In this document: positions 27,272-38,041 of the stretch, in pieces
Position numbering within the stretch: the first letter of the stretch is position 1
Layout of the letters: each line of letters opens with the position of its first letter
Source of the DNA: Rhabdornis inornatus
Taxonomy: Eukaryota > Chordata > Aves > Passeriformes > Rhabdornithidae
Assembly (NCBI GenBank): GCA_013397075.1
Contig: VWZS01000850.1
Coordinates: 62,001 to 126,000 of the forward strand
Length of the DNA stretch: 64,000 bases
Direction of reading: 5' to 3'
The notes under the pieces: model-generated
Seen by the model: the letters and a program-made list of their open reading frames with translations, nothing else
What the model was told of the DNA's origin: nothing
Database searches by the model: none
Made by a program: the position numbers and the translations under genes

Positions 27272-29989
27272 CTAAAGCTATACTTCCATCAATTGCTGAT
27301 GCTAGTGCACAAAGATGGACTGTTTTGGTAGGACAAGGCTCCATTGAAGTTGCTGCTAATAAGCAAGCCAGCTCTGTTCACTTCAGCCCCATTCAAAACA
27401 CAGGAAAAGGCTCAGTCTCTGCCAAACTTGAAAAGCTGAAACTACAGAGGTTAAAAATTATTTATTTCAAGTGGGTGTAAAACATATTTTCAAAATAAAC
27501 ACTGAAACCACACCTGACTCTTACCACATATATTAATCATATTCTGTGTGGGCATGAAGTACAGAAAATGTTGAGCTTTGTATTCCTTGGTTTTATAAAT
27601 GCAGGTTTGTTCTAACTACCATTTAATACAAGCAATGCTTAAGTACTGTCATATACAATGCACCTTCTCATTATGTAGTGCTACTGCATTGTAACTTAGT
27701 TTACTCCTGGGTCTTTAATACCTCCCTAATGCTTAATTTTAAAAAAATACATATATAGTCATAGGTGGGATTAATTTGACTATTCACTTCTGAAGTGTAC
27801 CTATGCTTGTCTAAACAAAAGCTGACGCTAATCCTAGTGCAATAGCTCTTTGTGTTTCTGTAGCAAATTGTTCTCTTAGTTCATTGTGCTTGTGTTCTGT
27901 AGTGCTGTACTGATTGTCATCTGCTTTTTTTAGTACAGCTCCTTGATGCACTGGGTGATTCTTGAGAATACTCCATTGGTCTGTATGTTTGGTTTCAATT
28001 TTACATGCTGCTGCAGGTGAATCAGTGTCCTACAGGTATAAAATATTGGCATTCCCCGGTGTGTCATATGTGAGGTTTGGGGGATTTTTTGTTCTGGTTT
28101 TTTTAATGCCTTTGAGTACATACTCCTCTTGCACTTACACTCATCCATATAAAAGCCAAACTGAGCCTGATGTTTGCATGTGGCAGAGCTGTGCCCACCT
28201 TTTAGAGCTGGAAATGAAATGTGAGGAATTTCCCTTCGAAGAATGGGTGTATTACTGGGGAGCTGCCTCTCCTCCATACTGCAGACAGATTTGCCTACAT
28301 CCTGACCTGCCTGTGCCTTGAGCCAAGGCTGCTCAGGGCACTGTGGCAGTGATAGCTTGCTGATGTGCTCTCCACCATGCTCTGGTCTGAGACTCACTGC
28401 CACCATCGACACCCTACATTTCTGTCTCTAGCATATACCTAATCTCTTTGCACCCCCAAGTTTTAGCTATGTTGCTGAGAGAGCCAGAGGTTGTGCAGTA
28501 GAAATTTTTTTTGAAATCAGTATAAACCTTGGGTTTGATACCATGTTGTTATGATTCTTCTAATCCTCTGATTCCTGACTGAATTATTCAGTAAGAGAGT
28601 CCATGTGGCTCAGTTGCTGCAGCAACAATGACAGGGTTGTGTTGTGTCGCTTTTTAGGGTTTTGCCATCCTTTTTTAGCTTAAATACTGCATTAGTGCTG
28701 ATTTTGTGTCTTGTGGCAGCACTCTGCAGCAACGAGATCCGCATCCAAATCTGAGCTGTTTGTGTTTTATTTATTGTATTGTTTGGCAGGTTTCTAATTG
28801 ATCATCTTAAAGAATAAGCAGTGTGGGGAAATCAAACTTGCCAGCCTTCAAACAGTAATTCCTGGAAAGAGATGCTGATTGCATCCTTTATCTCTTCATG
28901 GAGATACTCAATAAGGATGGAGTTGGATTGGTGGTCAGCTGCACTTGTGTGGTCAAAACTCACTCATTCAGGATTATTTGGGGTAGACATAAACATGCTC
29001 TAGCTGGGTTCTTGCAGACTCTCAAGATCCAGCAGGTTTTATTAACTTGGGCTCACTGCCAAACAAATGCAACTCTGGTGCTCCCAGACCAAGTAGGATC
29101 TGCTGTTTTGGCATGGAGTCCGAGTTGTTAAAGCCTGCCAAGCATGAACAGTGCAGATCTGGGTGCAATGTGGTTCTTGGATCCAGGAGCTCTAAAAATA
29201 TGCTGCAGATATCTGAACATATGGATCAGCTTGGGACCATCAGGACTCATTAGATCAGCAACAGCTTCTGCCCTGTTAACCTCAAGGTTGTTTGTTTGTC
29301 TGGCTTTAGTGTGTTTTTTATTAAGGTTTTTTTTAATGTTGTTGTTTTGGGGGTGTGTGTTTTTTAAAACTTTTAACTCTTGAGTTCTGGGGAAATTTAT
29401 TAGCTTGATCAGCTCCAAACTCAACTAAAACTGTCTGCATGTGCAGTATGGAATATAAGGAGCTTCTTGAAAGCAGACTGCAGAGGCACTGAGTGTACTG
29501 AGCAGGAACCAGCTCAGGGTTCCTGAGTCAGAGCCGCTGATCCTAAATTGACCTTCAATTTCTCTGTGCTGTGATTCCCAGGTCGTTTTTCAGTGAAACA
29601 GCATGCAAATGTTTCCTTTGCTTTCTCACAGCCTTTGTGAGCTGTGACTGTGGTGCACTGACCATTACACCCGAGGTATGGAGTACTGGGTGCACATTGT
29701 TAGTTAGGACTTGTATTTGGTTATGTGGTGTATGTAGCCATGGTACATATACTGAGAGAATATGTTTAATAACTGCAGTTATCAGGGTAATTAGCTTTTC
29801 TGTTTGGATTTGAATATGCTCTTTGGAAAAATTGCAGTGTGCTTGGTGTAACTCCACCAAACACAAATTATATAACTTAAAGACGATATGCTGGGTAGCC
29901 TCTGGATTGTTGCAGTATTTGAAGTTAATTTTCCTCACAAAATTCACCAAGGCTTGCTTAACTTTTCCACGCAAAAGACCATACAGCTC

Positions 29990-30006
29990 TTTTTTTTTTT
30001 TTTTTT
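29990..30006 (+). promoter_or_regulatory. RNF217: 17-T polypyrimidine tract of the splice acceptor at 30009/30010
   Basis: Seventeen consecutive T lie directly before the CAG of the acceptor for the first exon in the window. It serves as the polypyrimidine tract and is unusual in being a pure homopolymer; the other four acceptors in the gene have mixed or weaker tracts. Confidence 0.85.
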
Positions 30007-30009
30007 CAG

Positions 30010-30243
30010 GTGCAGCTGGGACAAGCGGATATAAAATGCCCCATCACAGAGTGCAGCGAGCACCTGGATGAAACAACTGTCCTCTACAACCTGCCCCATG
30101 ATGACATCATCAAGTATAAATACTTCCTGGAACTCAGCCGCATTGACTCCAGCACCAAGCCATGCCCTCAGTGCAAGCACTTTACAACCTTCCGGAGGAG
30201 AGGCCACATTCCTACCCCTGCCAAATTGGAGAACAAATACAAA
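30010..30243 (+). CDS. RNF217: RNF217 coding exon: end of RING1 and first part of IBR
   Basis: The exon is 234 nt, 78 codons, phase 0 at both ends. The acceptor is a long T tract plus CAG and the donor is GTGAGC. Residues 9-15 (KCPITEC) carry the last RING1 zinc-ligand pair. Residues 35-78 start the IBR, with the first ligand pair in PCPQC (residues 51-55 of the exon). Between them is an acidic and hydrophobic linker typical of RBR proteins. The exon starts in the middle of RING1, so an upstream exon carrying the first RING1 ligands must exist; I found none in 1-30009. Base composition is clearly richer in GC than the flanking introns. Confidence 0.95.
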
Positions 30244-33200
30244 GTGAGCATGCTTGCCGGGGCTGTGGGTTAGATGGCACTGCAAAAGTAGGACAGCATT
30301 TGGTGAGCATTAAATGAATTTTTTTGTTTCACTGGAGCTGTGTGCAAGCTGTGATTAGGAATATGAACCTGTGGTACATCATTGATTAAGTATTTGACTT
30401 CTAAAAGTTGAAGCAGCTGAACTCTTCAGCCTGTTTTTTTGGTTTTGTTTTTTTTTTTGTAGGTGGCATAATTTTGTCCACATACATTTTAATTTAAAGA
30501 GTGTCTTTTTTCTGACATGCAGAAAATATGATCACAGTCAGAAGAGACTGGGAAAGGGGAGTTACCACTATAACCAGTAATTTTAGACACACAACTTATA
30601 AATTTTCCCTGGAACTCTGGGTGAGTGAGTTCTGGGCATTTATTATGTTAGGCTGTTGGCATTGCTTCTTCCTTAGTAATAGAGCTGTTGTGTGTCCTGC
30701 TTGTTGATTCTGATTTCTTCACTCCCTTACCAGACGTTATACATTACTGTAGTCTCCTCATTCACGATGCAGAACTTTGAGAAATAGAGGGGAGAAAAAA
30801 ACCCATATCTACAGCATTTCTTTCCATAGAAGAGTTGCTTATACTGTGATTTTAATCAAAGATAAAAAGCAGGAATTTAGAATAAGCTTTGAGCTGCTGA
30901 AAGTCAGTCTAAGTTCCAGAGGACAACAGTTGTCTGCAGCACCATGTTCTGTGATAGCTTTCCATCCGGTTATTACATTTGTTGTGGTTCATTTCATGAT
31001 TGAGCTTGCCTTTCCTGGGCAAACCAGTTCTCAGTAGGAGTTTAGATGACTGTTTAGATAGCCCTAATTATACAGGATAAGATTCAGCCCAGTATGAAGA
31101 TTAAAAGGTGGAAGGTTGTGTATTCACTGGAGTTGAAAAGTTGGTAAAGCTAATTCTGAGTTATGAGCTATTTGTGCATATCTATGTGTAGGGCATGGAT
31201 TACATGCCACACTCTGTTGGAGTCAGTGTTTTCAAATTTTTGTCATCTTACACTGAGGTGGAAAAAATTTGAAACTGGGAGTAAAATTCCTTCTGCCCAA
31301 AGCTATTCTCTTTCACCCATCTGCTTCATCATCACCACACATCAGATGCAATCCAGGGTACATCAGAGCTTGTAATGCTTTGGCAGCTGCCTCTCTTAAG
31401 GTGTCAGAGGCTGTTAGTGTCCCACAAGTGTGGGTCATTAGTGGTGAAGCTGCTGTATCACAGGCCTGTCAGATCTGAGAACATTCCTCAGGACATAACC
31501 AGTGCTGTTCTATGAGTTAAAATGCTACAGTTAAAATGTCCCCAGCTGCCCTACAAGCAACAATGGGAAGGAATGGGAGACTGTGTGCAAGCCAGGAGCA
31601 GTTCACTGGTCATGTGGCAGTTCAGTGTGTGTGCCTCTGATCTGCAGAGCTTAAATCTCCTGGCAACAGACTCCTGCAAAATGTATCCTTAGTGCTGAGC
31701 CCAGGTGTTGTGTGCAAGAGTGTCTAGTTGATGCTAGACAGAAATATAATTGGGACAATGCTGGCAAGCAGTATGGATGATCATGGTCCACAGGACTTCA
31801 ACATACTCCTTGAACCTCAAGTGTACATTGAACATTCTGGTGTAGGTACAGTTTTAGTGATTATTTTAAACTTTGCACAAGGAGAAGTTTTGTTGCAGGG
31901 AGAAGGTTTAAAAAGATAACTATGTATGACATGGAGCATATATATGAGTAATTTAGATGCACACATAGCTGTGGACCAATATTACCTGTTTTCTTAGCTT
32001 CTTGTGTCTCACGTGATTGATTACATGTACACATTGTGTCTTAAATTTTAGGCTGTTTGGAGGCGAAAACACATTTTATTTTGTATATACCATAGGAGAC
32101 ATCTGACTGGAGGCTTTTGAGGCTGCCCTATTCACATGCAAGTAATATAAACAGCAATTGCACTAGGTGAATTCTGCACCAGCACTGCAAGTGTTGGCTT
32201 CAAGAGAACTGAGTCATCTGGGGTACACATAGGCACAAGCCTGCTGGTAGAATCATAGCACAGCCAGTATGCTCACTCTTTCATACACTGCAATGAGAAA
32301 GCATTATAAAATACAAGACTTCATTTGAACTGATACTTAAAAAATGTTGATGTCACTTCTAAAATTTGATACAGTATTTAAAATTACAAATAACATGGAA
32401 ATTTAAAGAGGCAGCAAATTTATAAATTAGTTTTTCTTATAACTGATTTGTGTCAGCTAAGCTGGTCTAGGTCCAGCAGTTCAATTGGCTGAGTTTCAAT
32501 TCTTGGTGTACTAAGCCTAGAAAGTTAACATATATGTTGAGGAGGGAGGGGAAGAAAATGAGAACTTGCTATCCAAACCTTTCTTCTACCATTAGTGCCA
32601 CTTAGGGTCACACAGACCAGCAAGAGAACTTTTTAATTGCCTATATAAAATATTTTTATCACAAATGGATCCAGCATTAACTCTGAAAATTTCCTCACCC
32701 CTTCCCATATGTCCTGAACTAGGAGTGTAATGCGGTTGCAGACAAGACCCTAACAAGCCTTTGTTCAGAGCTGTTATTCAGACGTGCAGTGGAAATGGGT
32801 AAAAACTGGGAAATTGCTGGTTGAGTTCCTGTGCATGGAGCAGGTAAAGGTTTCACAAAAGTGAGTAAGAAGACTTGTTCTATGAGGAAGCTCTGACTTT
32901 TGCCTGTTAGTTTTTTGACCTGCGACTTGCCATGGATAAGCAATACTCTGCTCTGTGAGACTCAATGAAGTTTTATTGTTCATTCTGTCAAGAGGTAAAA
33001 GTCACATGAAAGAAGGACTTGAGTGCTTGGGTTTGCAAATGTGTTTTTTCAATGCAGTTGTTACACAAGCTATCTTTATTTTGAGCTACTAAAGAGTTTC
33101 TGAAAGTTGTTCTAGAACTAGCAGGAATTTGTACCAGCAGAGATGCTGTGATAGAGCTGATCTGTTAGCTCCCCACTTTTGGATCGGATTTTAAGTGGCA

Positions 33201-36200
33201 GGTATCTTCATGGCTATGCATCGCTTCAATCTACGTTGAGTCTCAGCTGCTGCTAATGTGGTGATTTTGCTGTGCTCTCCCTCCTCTCTCTCAGCTGTTC
33301 ATTCCTGCCAGCCTGATTTTGCTTGTGTTGATGTTTTGGTGTCATGCTGGGAGCTGGATCAAAGATCAGCCCTAATGGGGTACAAAATTTGTTTGTTGTT
33401 CCTTATTTTCCGCTTTTTCAAGAGAGGGGATAGGTTGATGATGAGGTGAAGGAAGCTGTTTTGGCTGGAGCCCGTATTTATTTTCAAATAAAGTGACAGT
33501 GTCTGCAGCTAGAGACTGTAATTAATGTAATCAGTTAATTGTGTAATTAATTTGGCCATCTTGTTATATATATGCTGTTCCACCAAGCAGCAGAAAATCC
33601 CACTAAGCTTTTTGTACCTTCAGGTTCTAGGGATATTTTTAATGTGCAGTCAGTTTTGCTGTCATTAGGTCACATTGAGTTAGTTGTGTTTTGTGTTGAA
33701 ATGATCTATCAGTTTAGAAAAGTCTTTCCCTGTGAGGTGAGGAAACTGGTAGATAAAGTAGCTTTCAGCAAAGAGGCTTACTAAGAAAATGGAAAATGTT
33801 AGCCTTAAAGGTCAGTGTTTCAGAAAGCTGAGAACCAGGAGAATTAGAACATAAAGTTGTGTAATCTTTTCTATTTCAAGGGAAGCTGGTCTTCAGATGG
33901 CATAGAAGTTTGTGTATATATCCATCCTCTCAATTCTGATCAATAGAAATAGAAATTCTAAAATAAGTGGGAAAATGTTTGTGAGGAAAAACATATTTGA
34001 AAAAGCACAAGGTTAATGTTTTGCTTTGCAGATATAGTTTGTCTATTTTACTGGTTTAAAATCATATGTAGATAGCATTTCTGTTTCCTTGCTATGGCGA
34101 TTTCATGCATAACTACTGAATCAAATAATATTTGACTTTTCTTTGAGAAAACCATAGAAAAGGTGGAATAAGAATGTGAAAGACTGTTGTAATTGCCCTG
34201 TTCTGTTTCCGTTTCTTAAGCACAGGAGCATCACACTGTATCCAAGTTGGAATGGTTTTAAGGGTTTGTTTTGCAGCCACAAGCTCCAAGAAAAACAAGG
34301 TTCATAACTGCTTAAAGGACATAGTTTTCTTTTCTTGCTTTAGTTATGCTCAGGAAGCATTGAGCCCACAGAGAAGTGAAATGGCCCATTCAAATTATAA
34401 AAACTATTTACAAGTTCAGTTTTGAGGAAGGTGCTGTCAGGGTGACAGGTGGAAGAGGAAACTGGTGATGAAACTTAGAGTTCTTGCTAGTTCAGTTAGA
34501 GCCATTTGTGGTAAGAAATGTTATTTTGAGTTCCTGTGGTTATAGCCTCATCCTGTATTTCAGTACTTTCTGATTAGTGTATTTGGAAACACCTGATGTC
34601 AGTGTGCATGTGTGAGCTCAAATGTGTATCCTGGAGGCTGCTGTGTTGCTTTCACTTACCTACATGCTGTAATAGAGTATGCAATTAGTTTGTCAGATAT
34701 TCATCAAAAAACAAGCCCAACAAAAAACAAACCCACAGAACTCGTGCTTTAAATTATGTTGCCTTTTCTTTAAGGAAGAAGCTTTAACTTGCAGCTTCCT
34801 GACCTGTTGATTTGGGTTTGTATGTTTTAACAGCTGTGTTCTATCTCAAATGTCTGAATACTGCAAATGATGAAAGTTTTCAGGTTGTAGAACACCTACT
34901 TGTGGCTACAAGCTCCATCTTTGGCTGAGACATAAACAAATACTGAGCCCTACAATATGATGCTATAATCAGTCTTCCCACAAGTAGGACACTGTGACAT
35001 GTGTTGTTGAAAGACATAAATTCAATGCTGGGAGGGAGTGGAGGAGAAAAACGAAAAAAGAAGGATACGGAGATATGGGTTAGGATAGGTTAGATGACTG
35101 TCTTGTGCATATTGGTTTTTAAAGTATTGTGTAAACACTGATCAATGCTCTGTGATAGTTTGGTTAGTAGCAATATATATATCATTCTTTAGGTTTCTCA
35201 GAGCAGGAAATTTCCTTTCTGTTGAACTGGTTTTATTAGGAGAATTCATCTGGGAAGCAGAGATGCAAGTTAGTATATTTTCATTGATTCAGCTTCTTGG
35301 CCGCTAGCTCATTAAATTTGAGAAAGGGCACTATTTTTTATTGCTTTTGTTTTATACTTTATCATGGCCTTGGACAAGTTTTCAGGTAAAAACTAATAAT
35401 GTTTGTAATCCACATGTTTCAGTCTTAATGTGTTGTTTCCCTTTAAACAAGATGTAGTGATTGCATGTGTAAATAATTTTGGCCAGCCCCAGAAAAGTAT
35501 GTAAGGGAGATAAAGCACCTACTTTGGACTCTTAATTGTAGTCAAGGAGGCATAACACCGGTTTTCATGACTCAACAGGAGGGCACAGCACCTTGTGGGA
35601 GTGAGAACTTGAGAAATATGTTTTGGGGACTTCACATGTGACTACCCTCTAGGATGTAGTTTCCTGAGAAGCACCCCCACACCACGCATGGTCAGCACAG
35701 ATGTTTCTGTGGTTTGGTGGTGAACCAAGTCTGGACACAGATATAACCAAAAACCCTTGGTTTGGCTGGTTGAATTTCTCAGTCCCATTCATCAGCTGCG
35801 TACACAGCCCAGGGCAGTGCTAGACATGGACTGCAACTGGAGACGGTGGAGAGGGCTCAGCAGTCACTTGAGCTGCTGTGATGTTTTGCTGCCAAACACA
35901 GAGAAGTAAGCATGTTGCAGAAGCCTGGATGTGCCTGAGTCTAATGTGGCTTCTAGTTCTTACTTTCCTTAGTCATGATCCAGGTTGGAGGCCTGTCTTT
36001 CGTCAGATAAGCAGCTGCAATGTGCCTCTGTTTATTACTCCTGCAAACACAGCAGCTGCCTTTGCTTTTCACAAAAAAAAACATAAGCAGGCTGTGGAAG
36101 AAGACATGATGACGATGGTACCTGTTTGACACAATGATTTAAAACTGAGGGAGTGGAAAGAATAGATCCTTTCTCAATTTAAATATGGCTTGTGGATTTT

Positions 36201-36854
36201 GCCATTAGGTGTGGTCTATAGCAAGTGGGCTGTTTGGCACAGCCTCAGCTTGCCTTGACGCAATCAGGAGCAAAAGGAGGTGCCTGACTTCCCGTTGGTA
36301 GTTGTGGCTCTTGGATGAGAGCCTTGCTCATGGCCCCTTTTCCCAGGACCATTTCTAATATCAGCTTTGTAACTCATGCCGAGTTCTGTAGAGCCTCTTC
36401 AGGAGACCAGGTACTTTCTAATAGCATATGGCAGTTCAGTTTATTCCTGGAAAAAGACAGATTCACTGCACTGAAAACTGTCAGCTCGTTTTTAGGTGTT
36501 CTCACAAATGTATTGGAGGCAATTGAATAAGCTTTCTGGATTCTGCCTTTTGTTCGTTGAGCCACACAATCACTTTGGGAAGTAATGCCTGTGATTAAAC
36601 CAAGCTACTTGTGCTTCATTTGATTGAGGCCTTTCCCAGCTTTAGCAATTACTTCTGTATTTTCCCTTGTTTGAAAAGGAAAAGAACATGCTAGCTTCCA
36701 CAACTTCTTGTATTTTTAAAACAGAGCTTCCAAAAGATGTTAGATCTTTGCTGGGCAGCTGCTCTCTTAATTGAAGAGCAGTGGTTTTAAAACAGACTTC
36801 CTAGTTGTATCAGCACCCAGCTTGCAAATATGTGGTGTTTTCTTATTTATACAG
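30244..36854 (+). other. RNF217: RNF217 intron between the RING1/IBR exon and the IBR/RING2 exon
   Basis: This is a 6.6-kb GT-AG intron. No protein-coding signal was seen in it. The notable part is about 33120-33610, where several transcription-factor-like motifs cluster. No clear transposon was recognised. Confidence 0.85.
33357..33550. promoter_or_regulatory. Candidate intronic regulatory element (TCF/LEF-like and TAATTA motifs)
   Basis: GATCAAAGATC at 33357-33367 contains the TCF/LEF core ATCAAAG. Two homeodomain-type TAATTA cores lie at 33519-33524 and 33544-33549, both within the repeated octamer GTAATTAA spaced 25 bp apart, with TTAATT at 33535-33540. Such motifs occur by chance in AT-rich DNA; function is inference only. 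Confidence 0.25.
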
Positions 36855-37019
36855 ATCCAGTGTCCGTCTTGCCAATTTGTCTGGTGTTTCAAGTGCCATT
36901 CTCCCTGGCATGAAGGCGTTAACTGCAAAGAATACAAGAAGGGAGACAAGCTGTTACGTCACTGGGCCAACGAAATCGAACACGGGCAGAGGAATGCCCA
37001 GAAGTGTCCAAAATGCAAG
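36855..37019 (+). CDS. RNF217: RNF217 coding exon: rest of IBR, inter-domain linker and start of RING2
   Basis: The exon is 165 nt, 55 codons, phase 0 at both ends, between TACAG and GTGAGC. The remaining IBR ligands are visible as CPSC (residues 3-6), CFKC (11-14) and a His/Cys pair in WHEGVNC (18-24). A charged helix-like linker follows (about residues 25-49), then CPKC (51-54), the first RING2 zinc pair. The open frame runs a little way into the introns on both sides (about 36771-37049), but the splice sites and homology define the exon. Confidence 0.95.
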
Positions 37020-37286
37020 GTGAGCTGCTCTCCCTTGGCTTGCAGGTAGTGCCTTCAAACTGTTCAAATACACATTTAAAGTAAATATTTGTAGCTTCTG
37101 CTCAGTACTGGAAATGAAGTTCACACTTGCTGTGCAGTTTCTTGTTAATGACCCATTGAGAGACACAGGTCAGATTTTTTTTGCTGGTTCCTGCACTGGT
37201 TCTGCAGAATGTCTGCATGTAAAAGAAACATGGAAATTATAAAGAGGGGGCTTTGATGTACGTAGAAATATGTAGAATTTACCTTA

Positions 37287-37305
37287 GAATCATAGAAATG
37301 TTTAG
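37287..37305 (-). mobile_element. Possible minimal CR1 3' tail
   Basis: AGAATCATAGAAATGTTTAG resembles the reverse complement of the CR1 3' end, followed by unrelated sequence. It is very short, so chance similarity cannot be excluded. Confidence 0.4.
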
Positions 37306-37524
37306 GTTAATTAATTGCAGAATAAATTAATCCTAAAATAAAACTTTAAAGAAATTGAAAGCTTTAGGGAAATACAGTGCCCTTTGTCAGGTTTCCCAGA
37401 CAGTTTGAGTGTATTCAATGTCTGAGTAAGGCTGGAAATACTCTGTCAACAAGTTAACTAAGGGAAACTAAGACTTGGCAAAATTTTTAGTAGGATTGAA
37501 TGTTACTTCTTCAGAAGCTGTACC

Positions 37525-38041
37525 TCAAGGTGGGACTTCACAGGCCACATCTCGAGTACTGTGTCCAGTTCTGGGCCCTTCACTTCAAGGTGTTGGAGTG
37601 AGTCCAGAGAAAGGCAATGGAGCTGGTCCAGGCTCTGGAGCACAAGTCCTATGAGGAGTGGCTGAGGTCCCTCTTGAGCCTCATTTTTAGACTAGAGGAA
37701 AAGAGATTCAGGAAGGACCTTTCCATTCTCTAGAACCGCCTGAAAGGAGGGTGTAGCTGGGTGGGGATCAGCCTCTTCTCCCAGGCAACCAGTGACAGGA
37801 CAAGAGGGCATAGCATCAGGCTGCACCAATGGAGGTTCAGGCTGGGCATCAGGAGGAATTTCCTTGCAGAAAGGGTTGTTAAACATTGGAATGGGCTGCC
37901 AGGGAGGTGATGGAGTCACCAGCCCTGGAGGTGTTCAAGAAATGACTGGATGTGACAGTGCCGTGGTCAGATGACAAGGTAGTGATCAAAGGTTGGAGTT
38001 GAGGATCTCAGAGGTCTTTTCCAACCTAGGTGATTCTCTGA
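37525..38041 (+). mobile_element. CR1 LINE 3' fragment, same strand as RNF217
   Basis: About 520 bp match the CR1 3' region in the sense direction. Visible landmarks are TGTCCAGTTCTGGGCCCTTC, GTGACAGGACAAGAGGGCAT, GGAATGGGCTGCCAGGGAGG and the terminal TTCCAACCTAGGTGATTCT. The copy is 5'-truncated and moderately diverged, with small indels. ORFs on both strands inside it are remnants and shadows. The left end is approximate. Confidence 0.93.

Larger units (their letters stand above)
1..30009. other. Non-coding stretch, probably the 3' part of the RNF217 intron before the RING1/IBR exon
   Basis: No ORF here gives a recognisable protein, and I find no exon with the missing first RING1 ligands and no GC-rich promoter-like island. 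Recognisable content is limited to an ERVL-like LTR (about 10028-10881), a CR1 fragment (about 17345-17538), a 13-bp tandem duplication at 8581, a G/T-rich tract at 9138, a TAA-rich repeat at 12851, a short TGG run at 15205, pyrimidine tracts (about 13997-14028 and 18785-18856) and a small inverted repeat at 27251. Its assignment to the intron rests on the + strand exon at 30010 starting inside RING1. Confidence 0.75.

Noticed and set aside
27930..28412. Longest open frame outside the RNF217 exons, 160 codons on the minus strand
   Set aside because: It has no recognisable domain, low-complexity composition and no splice or promoter context. Frames of this size are expected by chance in 64 kb.
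32248..32262. Possible CR1 tail TAGAATCATAGCACAG
   Set aside because: Only about 11 bases fit the CR1 end and the rest diverges, so chance is more likely.
37692..37974. Pro-rich minus-strand frame and Gly-rich plus-strand frame
   Set aside because: Both are inside the CR1 fragment and reflect its sequence.
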